DNA of 64,000 bases from Candidatus Acidulodesulfobacterium acidiphilum. Its GTDB lineage: Bacteria > SZUA-79 > Acidulodesulfobacterales > Acidulodesulfobacteraceae. Positions 1-8,331 of the stretch are shown piece by piece (the first letter of the stretch is position 1; each line of letters begins with the position of its first letter). Under the pieces are notes generated by a model. The model did not search any database. It had not been told where the DNA came from and was given only the letters and a program-made list of their open reading frames with translations. The position numbers and the translations under genes were made by a program. Where the stretch lies: positions 28,788 to 92,787 of the forward strand of contig SHMQ01000006.1 of NCBI GenBank assembly GCA_008534395.1, given 5' to 3'.

Positions 1-1553
1 TATTTATCGTATGATATTCCAAGCATTTGAGCAAGTTTGTCGGAACCTTTTTTGGGTATTACGCCGGTTGCAAGAACAACCATATCGGCAGCTATTTCTA
101 CCTGATTCCCGGAAAGAGTATCGGCTCCTTTTACTATAAGTTTTCCGTTGTCTTCATATATTTTAGATACCCTGCCTCTTAAATAAACCGCTCCGTCCTG
201 CTCCATAGTTCCTCTTACGAACTCTTCGTATCCCTTGCTTGTAGATCTTATATCTATATAAAAAACATAGCTTTGCGAGCCGTGAACCTTATGAGCAAAA
301 AGTTTTGCGTGCTTTGCCGTGTACATACAACAAACTTTGGAACAATACGGAACTCCTTTTTCGGGGTCCCTCGAACCTACGCACTGAACAAACACTATAG
401 TCTGAGGCGTTTTTCCGTCAGAAGGTCTTTTTATTACGCCCTCGGTAGGTCCGGAGGCAGAAAGAAGCCTTTCAAACTGCAATCCCGAAACCACGTCTTT
501 ATATTTTCCGTAACCGTATTCGCCGTACATGGAAGTTTCCATGAGGTCGTATCCGGTTGCGGCTACTATTGCGCCGACCGTTTCTTCTATTATTTCGTCC
601 TGCATGCTGAAATCTATACACTTTGGACCGCAGGCGTCGAAACATTTCTGACATTTTCCGCCTTTTTTAAAATGAAGGCATACGGAGCGGTCTAACACGG
701 GCACTAATGGCACCGCCTGAGGAAACGGAACGTATATTGCGGTTCTTTCCGACAAGTTTAGATTAAACTCGCTTTTAACGTTTTTGTGCATAGGACAAGC
801 ATTCCAACATTCGCCGCATCCAGTACAGTCTTTTTCGACGACGCTTCTTGCCTTTTTCTTTATTTTTACTTTGAAATTTCCTATATAGCCGGAAACGTCT
901 TCTATTTCGGAATATGTATATAATTTAATGTTCGGATGCTGGTTTGCTTCGACCATTTTCGGGGTCATTATGCAGCTGGAACAGTCTAAAGTAGGAAAGG
1001 TTTCGTCGAGCTGTATCATTCTGCCGCCTATAGACGGTTCTTTCTCGACTAATATAACTTCTACTCCGCCGTTCGCGATATCTAAGGCGGCCTGTATTCC
1101 CGAAATGCCTCCGCCTATAACCAGCGCTTTTTTATTTAATGGAACTCTGACGTCTTCTATGGGCTTATCTCTTTTTACCTTTTCAACCATCATTTTCATT
1201 AAATCGACGGCTTTTGCGGTAGCTCTTTCTTTATCTTCGTGAACCCATGAAACCTGTTCCCTGATATTTGCAATTTCTACGAAATACGGATTCAATCCTT
1301 CTTTTACCGCAGCTTTCCTAAATGTGTTTTCGTGCATATGAGGCGAACATGCGGCAAGAACGACGCCCGTTAAATTTTTCTCTTTAATTACGTTCCTCAA
1401 GCTGTTCTGTCCCGGGTCGGAACACATATATTTGTAATCGACGGCGCTGACTACTCCGGGTATTTTTGCAGCTTCCTCTCTTACTTTTTCTACGTCGACG
1501 GTGCTCGCTATATTAGAACCGCACCAGCAGACAAACACGCCTATTCTTGACAT
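1..1553 (-). CDS. hdrA: HdrA-like heterodisulfide reductase subunit A (C-terminus beyond left edge)
   Basis: FAD- and Fe-S-binding subunit A of a heterodisulfide reductase-type complex; the family moves electrons between a flavin and Fe-S clusters and often bifurcates them. Translating the minus strand from ATG 1551-1553 gives about 517 residues with no stop before the window edge, so the C-terminus is missing. Visible are an N-terminal CWCGSN segment, a dinucleotide-binding glycine motif (VIGGGISGIQAAL) near residue 150, a ferredoxin motif CTGCGECWNACP, a second cysteine group CQKCFDACGPKC, and the HdrA-typical CVGSRDP followed by CSKVCC. It lies downstream of hdrC and hdrB on the same strand, 142 bp after hdrB. 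Whether a flavin or hydrogenase partner follows cannot be seen. Confidence 0.93.
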   Translation of the reverse strand, partial: MSRIGVFVCWCGSNIASTVDVEKVREEAAKIPGVVSAVDYKYMCSDPGQNSLRNVIKEKNLTGVVLAACSPHMHENTFRKAAVKEGLNPYFVEIANIREQVSWVHEDKERATAKAVDLMKMMVEKVKRDKPIEDVRVPLNKKALVIGGGISGIQAALDIANGGVEVILVEKEPSIGGRMIQLDETFPTLDCSSCIMTPKMVEANQHPNIKLYTYSEIEDVSGYIGNFKVKIKKKARSVVEKDCTGCGECWNACPMHKNVKSEFNLNLSERTAIYVPFPQAVPLVPVLDRSVCLHFKKGGKCQKCFDACGPKCIDFSMQDEIIEETVGAIVAATGYDLMETSMYGEYGYGKYKDVVSGLQFERLLSASGPTEGVIKRPSDGKTPQTIVFVQCVGSRDPEKGVPYCSKVCCMYTAKHAKLFAHKVHGSQSYVFYIDIRSTSKGYEEFVRGTMEQDGAVYLRGRVSKIYEDNGKLIVKGADTLSGNQVEIAADMVVLATGVIPKKGSDKLAQMLGISYDK

Positions 1554-1695
1554 AATATTTTACCTCTCGTATGTAACTTAATAAATAATCTTAATTTCCG
1601 ATTTTAGGGAAAACCTAAATATTCAATTTTATGAAATTAATTTCATTCAGTTTACTGCGAAACCGGAATTTATTTACATAAATAATCTATACTGC

Positions 1696-2574
1696 TTATT
1701 TAGATAATTCTTCTATTTTTTTTAGTACTCTGTCTGCCGCAACCATATGTCCGTCTATCGCAAGGTCTTTAGGATTAATTCCGAAAGAAAGGCCCAGAAG
1801 CTCCGTAATAAACAAAACCGGCAGACCTATTTTTTCTTCGTATTTTCTTTCTATTTCTTTCTGCCTGACGTCTAAATTTGAATGGCACAGGGGGCAGGCG
1901 ACTACTACGACGTCTGCTCCGTGATTTTTGGCATCGTACAAAACTTTTCCCGTCAAAGCCATAACTACGTCCGGTTTGGAAAGAGAATTAATAGCCCCGC
2001 AACATTCGGTTTTATAAGAATAGTCGACCGGCTCCGCTCCGGTAAGAGAAACCAGCTCGTCCATGGTAACGGGATTTTCGGGATCGTCGAACTGCATAAC
2101 TTTAGGAGGTCTTACTAATAAACAGCCGTAATACGATGCAACCTTAAGTCCCGCAAGCGGTTTTTTAACCATCGATTTTATCTTGTCTTTGCCGACTATT
2201 CCTATGAGGAATTCGAGCATGTTATTTATGCTCATTTCGGAATCATAGGGCATTTCCAAAGAATTGGTTATTTTCTTTTTCAGTATATCGTCTCTTTTTA
2301 GTTCATAATCGGCGTTTTTGAGCCTGTTGGAGCATGCGGCGCATGGAGCAAGGACGGATTCGAAACCGTCCTTTTCGGCTATGGCAAGGTTTCTTGCCGG
2401 AAGAGCTATAGCAAGATTATGGTTTATGCTGTGGGCGGCTGAAGCTCCGCAGCAGTTCCAGTCGGGAATCTCCTTGACCTCTATGTTCATAGCTTCAAGA
2501 ATTTTTAACAACGAAACTTCATATTCAAAAGACGTTCCTTTTAACGAACATCCGGGGTAATATGCTAATTTCAT
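1696..2574 (-). CDS. hdrB: HdrB-like heterodisulfide reductase subunit B (two CCG domains)
   Basis: 292 residues, typical HdrB length. In the family the two cysteine-rich CCG domains hold noncubane [4Fe-4S] clusters that reduce disulfides. The first domain shows C9, C41-C42 (CCGASAAHS) and C78/C81 (CAAC). The second shows CCGAINSLS and CPLC. No signal peptide or membrane segment is present, so it acts in the cytoplasm. The ATG is 25 bp after the hdrC stop, which supports one transcript hdrC-hdrB-hdrA. The natural disulfide substrate is unknown; in sulfur-metabolising bacteria such sets are tied to sulfur or thiol redox rather than methanogenic CoM-S-S-CoB. Confidence 0.93.
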   Translation of the reverse strand: MKLAYYPGCSLKGTSFEYEVSLLKILEAMNIEVKEIPDWNCCGASAAHSINHNLAIALPARNLAIAEKDGFESVLAPCAACSNRLKNADYELKRDDILKKKITNSLEMPYDSEMSINNMLEFLIGIVGKDKIKSMVKKPLAGLKVASYYGCLLVRPPKVMQFDDPENPVTMDELVSLTGAEPVDYSYKTECCGAINSLSKPDVVMALTGKVLYDAKNHGADVVVVACPLCHSNLDVRQKEIERKYEEKIGLPVLFITELLGLSFGINPKDLAIDGHMVAADRVLKKIEELSK

Positions 2575-2599
2575 ATTTTTTAATTTCTCCTTTAACTTT

Positions 2600-3148
2600 T
2601 TACTCGAAATCCTTAAAAATTTTTGCTATTTGATTTAAGCCTGAAAGATTTTCTCCGTGCATTTTAAGTTTTCCTTTTTCAAACATTTTTGGAGCCAAAA
2701 ACATATCTCTGAAAAGATGTTTTGTTTTTAATTTATATTTGCCGACCAATTCAAGTTCGAAAATTCTTCCGTGCGACTTGACGTTTTCCAGAAAAACTTC
2801 GTGAAACATCTGTACTTCTTTTTCCGTTTTTGAAGTTATTCCTTTTCTTTCGGCTATTTCCCTAAGAACGTCCATTATTCCGGTAACTTCAAATCCTTTC
2901 GGACATCTGGTCGAACAGGTATTGCACGAAACGCACAGCCATATCGTTTTAGAATTTAAAACGGTATCTTCCATTCCAAGTTCGGTCATTTTTATAATCT
3001 GGTTTGGAGTATAATCCATTTCAAAATTAACGGGGCATCCCGCCGAACATTTGCCGCATTGATAGCACTTGGATAGTTTGTCGTGCAGCATAGACTCGAC
3101 CTGTGCGACAAAATTCCGCCTGTTTTGTTCATTTAAAACCGTTTTCAT
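2600..3148 (-). CDS. hdrC: HdrC-like heterodisulfide reductase subunit C
   Basis: 182-residue ferredoxin-type subunit that links HdrA to HdrB. Two classical [4Fe-4S] motifs are visible: CYQCGKCSAGCP (C28, C31, C34, C38) and CVSCNTCSTRCP (C72, C75, C78, C82). The remaining C-terminal half is helical in appearance, as in HdrC of this size. It has no membrane segments, so this is the soluble HdrABC type, not HdrDE. It is the first gene of the hdr operon, about 95 nt downstream of a good minus-strand promoter at 3249-3277. Confidence 0.93.
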   Translation of the reverse strand: MKTVLNEQNRRNFVAQVESMLHDKLSKCYQCGKCSAGCPVNFEMDYTPNQIIKMTELGMEDTVLNSKTIWLCVSCNTCSTRCPKGFEVTGIMDVLREIAERKGITSKTEKEVQMFHEVFLENVKSHGRIFELELVGKYKLKTKHLFRDMFLAPKMFEKGKLKMHGENLSGLNQIAKIFKDFE

Positions 3149-3248
3149 AGCTATTGTCCCTGAATTAAAATTGAATTTATTTTATGTTTTCGGATTGAAA
3201 ATCGTATATTTTTTGTTTTTTTATTCGATTTTAAAATGCCGTTCTTAA

Positions 3249-3277
3249 ATTATAAACCTTAATTAAATTTTAGTCAA
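3249..3277 (-). promoter_or_regulatory. Sigma70-type promoter for hdrCBA
   Basis: On the minus strand TTGACT (3272-3277) is followed after exactly 17 bp by TATAAT (3249-3254). The predicted start of transcription, near 3242, leaves a leader of about 95 nt before the hdrC ATG at 3148. Read by eye. Confidence 0.7.
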
Positions 3278-3294
3278 GAATTTTTTACTTCTAA

Positions 3295-4641
3295 TTATAT
3301 AGCCGAGGGCGTGCATAACAGGTCGTAGCCCTTAATTTTATTGATGTTAACATATATAAAATTTTTTTTTGCAATATATCCGCGACTATTTTTTAAGTCT
3401 TCTGAATACATATAAGTATATCCGTCGATATCGGGCGACTGAAAGTAAGTTCTAAGCTTTACCGTTTTATTGTTTATTTCGTCTATTACAGCTTCGTACG
3501 TCCGACCTATGTGTTTAGACATTATTGAGCCGATTAGCGATTTTTGAGTTTCCATTAAAATTTTATATCTTTCGGATTTAATTTTTGCGCTTACTTTTTG
3601 ATTATATTTATATGAAACGGCCGACATTTCGTCCGAATATTTAAAAACTCCGAGGTTGTCGAATTTTACGTCCTTAACGAACGCCGATAATTCTTCGAAG
3701 TCTTTATCCGTTTCTCCGGGGAAACCGATAATAAGGGAAGTCCTTAATGCGGCGCCGGGGATTTCGTTTTTTATTTTTTCTATAATTCTTAAAACGTCTT
3801 TTTTTGATTCGCCGCGTTTCATTAATTTAAGAATTTTATCGCTAATATGTTGAACCGGCATATCTATATATTTTAAAATTTTTTCTTCATTATTAAACAG
3901 GCTTATTAAATCATCGGTAAACAAAGCCGCCGAAGGATAAAGATACATAAGCCTTATCCACTTGACGCCTTTTATTTTTATAAGCTCTTTCAGCAGAACG
4001 TATAAACCGTTTTTAACTCCCGCATCCGTTCCGTAATAAGATGTATCTTGGGAAACGATTATTAATTCTTCGACTCCGGCCGAAGCTAAATAGGCGGCTT
4101 CTTTTTTAATCTCTTCTATAGATTTCGAGCGGTATGCGCCCCTAATTGAAGGAATAGTGCAGAAAGAACAAGACCTGCTGCATCCTTCGGATATTTTAAG
4201 GTATGCCGTGCTTTTTAAGTTAAAATGCTCCCTTTCGAATTCTTTATATTCTTTTGAGGAAGCCTGCCTGCCCGATATTTTTTTTCCCGCCGCAGTTTCA
4301 ATTTCTTCTACTATTTTTTCTTCGTCGAAAGTAGCCAGAAAAATATCGACTTCGGGCAGTTCTTTTTTAAGTATTTCTATGTTGTTGTTTACCATGCATC
4401 CCGTCACCGCAATATATTTTACTGCGCCGGACTTTTTTTTCTCGACCGCTTCCATTATTACGCCTATAGATTCTTTTCTTGCCGCTTCTATAAAACCGCA
4501 GGTGTTTACTACGCAGATATCGCATGAATCGGAGTCGGAAGTAAATCTTATGTCCGACTTTTCGAGACGGGTAAATATATTTTCGGAATCTACCTGATTT
4601 TTAGGACATCCCAAACTTATTAGATTAAAACTTAACGGCAT
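3295..4641 (-). CDS. rimO: RimO, ribosomal protein S12 methylthiotransferase
   Basis: Radical SAM methylthiotransferase of 448 residues that in the family adds a methylthio group to an aspartate of ribosomal protein S12. The N-terminal UPF0004 domain has the RimO-like start LISLGCPKNQVDSE and further cysteines for the auxiliary cluster. The radical SAM cluster motif is CSRSCSFCTIP (CX3CX2C), followed by RGAYRSK typical of RimO. A TRAM-like C-terminal segment follows. It is transcribed away from the tolC operon with a shared 225-bp upstream region. MtaB at 13554 is a paralogue with the tRNA-type CKLNQFES motif, so the two are distinguishable. Confidence 0.95.
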   Translation of the reverse strand: MPLSFNLISLGCPKNQVDSENIFTRLEKSDIRFTSDSDSCDICVVNTCGFIEAARKESIGVIMEAVEKKKSGAVKYIAVTGCMVNNNIEILKKELPEVDIFLATFDEEKIVEEIETAAGKKISGRQASSKEYKEFEREHFNLKSTAYLKISEGCSRSCSFCTIPSIRGAYRSKSIEEIKKEAAYLASAGVEELIIVSQDTSYYGTDAGVKNGLYVLLKELIKIKGVKWIRLMYLYPSAALFTDDLISLFNNEEKILKYIDMPVQHISDKILKLMKRGESKKDVLRIIEKIKNEIPGAALRTSLIIGFPGETDKDFEELSAFVKDVKFDNLGVFKYSDEMSAVSYKYNQKVSAKIKSERYKILMETQKSLIGSIMSKHIGRTYEAVIDEINNKTVKLRTYFQSPDIDGYTYMYSEDLKNSRGYIAKKNFIYVNINKIKGYDLLCTPSAI

Positions 4642-4660
4642 CGGCTAGAAAATATTTATA

Positions 4661-4689
4661 TTGACAAATGACTTTAAAGTCATTATGAT
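4661..4689 (+). promoter_or_regulatory. Promoter of the tolC-macA-macB efflux operon
   Basis: Consensus -35 TTGACA (4661-4666), a 17-bp spacer and -10 TATGAT (4684-4689). Transcription would start near 4696, giving a leader of about 170 nt before tolC at 4867. That leader includes the hairpin at 4787-4815. The spacer is almost entirely a palindrome, listed separately. Confidence 0.75.
4667..4684. promoter_or_regulatory. 18-bp perfect palindrome in promoter spacer (probable operator)
   Basis: AATGACTTTAAAGTCATT is a perfect inverted repeat filling the spacer between the -35 and -10 boxes of the efflux promoter. A dimeric repressor bound here would block RNA polymerase. TetR- and MarR-type regulators of efflux operons commonly use such sites. 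No regulator gene of that type is in the window, so the partner is unknown. Confidence 0.6.
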
Positions 4690-4786
4690 TATTATTGATT
4701 AACATCATTTAATGAATTATTATGCATTATATTTTTTGTTTATGATTTATTAATTATTTATTAACAATGCGACGTTATAATTTGTG

Positions 4787-4815
4787 ATGAGGACATAATT
4801 GAATTCTGTCCTCAT
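4787..4815. repeat. Family-B palindrome in tolC leader
   Basis: ATGAGGACA and TGTCCTCAT form a perfect 9-bp stem around TAATTGAATTC. The inner part resembles the CAGAATTCAATTCTG core of the other family-B repeats. It lies in the untranslated leader of the efflux operon, so it will form an RNA hairpin, but no U-run follows and it is not an obvious terminator. Confidence 0.6.
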
Positions 4816-4866
4816 AATTTAATATAATATCGATATATAATAATCTATATAATATAATAATATAAA

Positions 4867-6216
4867 ATGAATATTAATACCATAAAAAAAATAATATTGC
4901 CTTTTCTTTTCTTAATTATAGCTATATTATTTACCAACGCCGGAAATTCTTACGGCGCAACAAAAAAAAATATAACCTTTAAAGATGCGTTAAGGCTTGC
5001 GGTCAAACTTTACCCCGGAATATTAACTTCAAAATATTCATATCTTTCGTCCGTATATACAAAAAATGAAACTCTTTCTCAATATTATCCGCAAATTTCC
5101 GCAAGCGCCGGATTTTCAAAAAATTCGGTTATGGACGTAGATAATAATACCGTAATTTCCGGAGGACAGGTAATTACGGAACCTGGTATAAATTATTCGC
5201 TTAACGACTATTCGGCGTCTTTGAATGCGACGTATATGCTTTATTCTTTCGGCTCGCGCTATTACGGTTATCTTAACGCAAAATATCAGATGAAAGGCGC
5301 TGACGCAGGTTATAATTATGCCGTAAACAGCGATTTATATAACGTTATTTTAAATTTTGCCGAATATTTTGCCGACAAAGAATTAATGAAAGCCGACAAA
5401 GAAAACCTTAAAAACGACGAAATGCAGTATAAAGCCGCAGAAGCATTTTACAAAGTAGGTACGGGCGACCTTTTAGACGCGGAAACGGCAAAAGCGACAA
5501 TGGAAACCGCAAAAGCCGCTTATATAAATTCTATATTCAACGTCCGCATAACAAGGCTGGCTCTTTTAAATTCCATAGGGCTTCCGCCTTCGAAAAACTA
5601 CGTTTTCATAAATACCTTGAAATTTAAACCTTTTAAAAGCAAACTGCAAAGGCTGATTAAATCGGCAGTTAAAAATAATCCTCAGCTAAAACAGGCTCTG
5701 TATGCGGTAAAAGCGGCAAAAGCTTCCGTAAAACAGTCCGACAGCGGTTATTATCCGTCTTTTAACGCAGATTTTTCATATACCGGAGTAAATTCGGCTT
5801 TTCCGCTTAACAGAAATTATTCTGCGGGACTTTCCGTTTCAATACCTATTTTTAACGGATTTTTAACTCAAAATAAAATAGATTATTCCAAAGCGGCGTT
5901 AAACGGCTCCATTTGGAATAAAAAACTTACCGAAAACAACTTGATTTACGGCGTTTCAAGCGATTATTACGCTTTAAACAATCAGTATTTAACCGTTAAG
6001 GCGCTGAAATCTTCCGAAAAGGCTTCAAAACTTGCTTATACTCTTGCTTTTAAAAGCTACGAAGTGGGAGTAGGTTCCATGGTTCAGCTCGTAACGGCAA
6101 ACGCCCAGTATATTTCGGCATTGACAAGCTATATAAACGGCAGATACACATATTTTTATCTAAAAGCTAAACTATATTCCGACCTAGGATTAATACCGCA
6201 ACATTATTTAAAATAA
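4867..6216 (+). CDS. TolC-family outer-membrane efflux protein
   Basis: 449 residues beginning with a hydrophobic signal peptide (about residues 8-30, ending near NSYGA). The mature part has the duplicated long-helix and beta-strand pattern of outer-membrane efflux proteins, for example AKATMETAKAAYINS in the first half and YEVGVGSMVQLVTANAQY in the second, the usual OEP repeat signature. Trimers of this family make a periplasm-spanning channel. It is followed after 13 bp by a periplasmic adaptor and then an ABC ATPase and permease, so it supplies the exit duct of a MacAB-like tripartite pump. Substrate is not predictable. Confidence 0.92.
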   Translation: MNINTIKKIILPFLFLIIAILFTNAGNSYGATKKNITFKDALRLAVKLYPGILTSKYSYLSSVYTKNETLSQYYPQISASAGFSKNSVMDVDNNTVISGGQVITEPGINYSLNDYSASLNATYMLYSFGSRYYGYLNAKYQMKGADAGYNYAVNSDLYNVILNFAEYFADKELMKADKENLKNDEMQYKAAEAFYKVGTGDLLDAETAKATMETAKAAYINSIFNVRITRLALLNSIGLPPSKNYVFINTLKFKPFKSKLQRLIKSAVKNNPQLKQALYAVKAAKASVKQSDSGYYPSFNADFSYTGVNSAFPLNRNYSAGLSVSIPIFNGFLTQNKIDYSKAALNGSIWNKKLTENNLIYGVSSDYYALNNQYLTVKALKSSEKASKLAYTLAFKSYEVGVGSMVQLVTANAQYISALTSYINGRYTYFYLKAKLYSDLGLIPQHYLK

Positions 6217-6229
6217 TAAAGGTGAAACA

Positions 6230-7420
6230 ATGAAAAAAAATAAAAAAATTATTATAATCGCGATTATAATTTTACTTGCGATATTTATCGCGTCTTATTT
6301 TATTATAAAGTCTAAAACGCATAAAGTTTCTTACGACCTTTATCAGGTAAAACCCATTACCATACAAAAATATGTTACTACTACCGGAACGGCTAATCCT
6401 ATAAATACTATAAACGTGGGAGCGCAGGTATCGGGAATATTTTCAAAACTTTACGTCTGGTACAACTCGATAGTTAAAAAAGGACAGCTTCTCGCTCAAA
6501 TAGACCCTGCCCCCTTTATCCAAAAAGTCGACCAGGATAAAGCAAATCTTGCTTCCGCCGAAGCAAACGTCCTTAAGCAAAGGGCGGCGTTATCGTACGA
6601 CAGGCTGACTTATATCAGGGACGAAAAACTATGGAAAGAAAACTTGATAGCGCATCAGACGGAACAAAACGCCTACAGCGTTTATCTGCAGGATATAGCC
6701 CAGCTTAAATATTTAGAAGATGCGGTAAATGCGGCTAAGGCGCAATTGGGTCAGGACGAAACAAACCTTTCTTACACAAATATATATTCGCCGGTTAACG
6801 GCATTATAATAAACGTAGGGGTCGTGGTCGGTCAGACCGTCGCTTCAAGTTTTCAGACGCCGAACCTTTTCGTAATAGGCGAAAACATAAAAAAAATGGA
6901 AATAGATACGACTACAAACGAAGCGGACCTCGGCGGCATTAAAAAAGGCGATGAGGCTTCATTTACCGTATATGCATATCCAGATAAAACCGTATGGGGC
7001 AGCGTTCATAATATAAGAATTAATCCTACGACCGTTTCCGGAGTCGTCAGCTATAACGTCACGATATTTTTTAATAACGACGACGAGAAGGTGCTTCCTG
7101 GAATGACCGCTATAGTTAAAATTTACGTTTCGGAAAAAAAAGGCGTCCTCGGCGTCCCTAATTCAGCTTTAAGATTTATTCCGACCGGAGAAAACAAACA
7201 GATTTTAAATAATATCACTAAAAAATTAAAAGTCGGCGAAGGCGTCGTATGGGTACTGGAAAACGGCGTTCCCAAACCGGTTATAGTAAAACTTGGTATA
7301 AATAACGACGAATATACGGAGGTCGCCTCGAAAGATATTAAGAGCGGCACCGAAGTAATAACGGGCATACAATCTTCCTCTAAAGGCGCCGCGGCTCCTG
7401 GAAGAAGGATGTTCTTCTAA
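6230..7420 (+). CDS. MacA-like periplasmic adaptor (HlyD/RND membrane fusion family)
   Basis: 396 residues. One N-terminal membrane anchor (about residues 5-25), then the lipoyl-like half motif (VGAQVSGIFSKLYVWYNSIVKKGQLLAQID), a coiled-coil hairpin around residues 95-170, the second lipoyl half (IYSPVNGIIINVGVVVGQTV) and beta-barrel domains. Such adaptors bridge an inner-membrane transporter and TolC. The layout next to tolC and an ABC pair fits a MacA type. A family-A repeat lies between its stop and the ATPase gene, splitting an otherwise tight operon by 188 bp. Confidence 0.92.
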   Translation: MKKNKKIIIIAIIILLAIFIASYFIIKSKTHKVSYDLYQVKPITIQKYVTTTGTANPINTINVGAQVSGIFSKLYVWYNSIVKKGQLLAQIDPAPFIQKVDQDKANLASAEANVLKQRAALSYDRLTYIRDEKLWKENLIAHQTEQNAYSVYLQDIAQLKYLEDAVNAAKAQLGQDETNLSYTNIYSPVNGIIINVGVVVGQTVASSFQTPNLFVIGENIKKMEIDTTTNEADLGGIKKGDEASFTVYAYPDKTVWGSVHNIRINPTTVSGVVSYNVTIFFNNDDEKVLPGMTAIVKIYVSEKKGVLGVPNSALRFIPTGENKQILNNITKKLKVGEGVVWVLENGVPKPVIVKLGINNDEYTEVASKDIKSGTEVITGIQSSSKGAAAPGRRMFF

Positions 7421-7460
7421 AAAATGTGCAGAACAAGTTGCAAATGGAAAAAGACGCCAT

Positions 7461-7594
7461 GGAAAAAGGTGTCAGATTTTATTTTACGCATACGAAAAGA
7501 AACAATTAACTATAAAAGATTTTGCGTAAAATTAATCTGACACCTTTTTCCAAAATCAAAAAATCTTGGTAGTAAAATCTGACACTTTTTTTCC
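7461..7594. repeat. Family-A palindromic repeat, copy A1
   Basis: Left arm GGAAAAAGGTGTCAGATT (from 7461), an inner stem TTTTACGCA/TGCGTAAAA, a loop containing CAATTAACTATAAAAGATT, and right arm AATCTGACACCTTTTTCC ending about 7552. A further half-arm AAAATCTGACACTTTTTTTCC follows to 7594. It lies between macA-like and ATPase genes. The asymmetric loop gives it an orientation, which is forward here. Confidence 0.8.
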
Positions 7595-7608
7595 TAAGGA
7601 AATATAAT

Positions 7609-8331
7609 ATGGCAAACAGCTATAATACTAAAGACGACGTTCCTCTGATAAGGCTTGAAAATATCGGCATGATTTATAAAATAGGCGATATTTCCTATGA
7701 AGTACTTAAAGGAATAAACCTTACCGTAGAAAACGGGGAATTCGTTTCGATAATGGGCGCATCCGGCTCAGGGAAATCTACTCTAATGAACATATTGGGA
7801 TGTTTGGATAAACCTACTTCCGGAAGCTATTTTCTTGAAGGGAAGGATGTCTCCGGACTTACGCCGGACGAACTTGCCGAAATTAGAAATAAAAAAATAG
7901 GCTTCGTATTTCAGGGTTTTAATCTTATACAAAGGCTTTCTATTATTGAAAACGTTATGCTGCCTCTTTATTATTCGGGCTATCACTCAAAAGACTCCGA
8001 AGAAATGGCGCTAAAAGCTTTAAAACTCGTCGATCTTTCGGAAAAAGGAAATAAATTTCCGAATCAGATATCCGGCGGAGAACAGCAAAGAGTGGCTATA
8101 GCAAGAGCCGTAGTAAACGACGCTCCTATAATAATGGCTGACGAACCTACGGGTAATCTCGACTCCGTAAGAGGGGCGGACGTTATGAATTTTTTTGAAA
8201 AAATTAATACTGAAAGGGGCGCTACTATAATTCTGGTAACGCACGATAAGCATATAGCAGATTATGCAAAAAGACTTATAACGGTAAAAGACGGAATTAT
8301 TTTGTCTTCGGAAACCATAAAAAAAATATGA
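7609..8331 (+). CDS. MacB-type ABC transporter ATP-binding protein
   Basis: 240-residue nucleotide-binding domain of the MacB/LolD class. Walker A is GASGSGKST, the signature is ISGGEQQR, Walker B is IIMADEP followed by TGNLD, and the switch histidine lies in ILVTHD. It powers the adjacent permease. In E. coli MacB the ATPase and permease are fused; here they are separate genes whose ends overlap by four bases (ATGA at 8328-8331), implying coupled translation. The start at 7609 has AAGGA about 8 bp upstream. Confidence 0.95.
   Translation: MANSYNTKDDVPLIRLENIGMIYKIGDISYEVLKGINLTVENGEFVSIMGASGSGKSTLMNILGCLDKPTSGSYFLEGKDVSGLTPDELAEIRNKKIGFVFQGFNLIQRLSIIENVMLPLYYSGYHSKDSEEMALKALKLVDLSEKGNKFPNQISGGEQQRVAIARAVVNDAPIIMADEPTGNLDSVRGADVMNFFEKINTERGATIILVTHDKHIADYAKRLITVKDGIILSSETIKKI

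Noticed and set aside
273-1242. Plus-strand open frames at the left edge
   Set aside because: The minus strand encodes HdrA with continuous motifs through this region.
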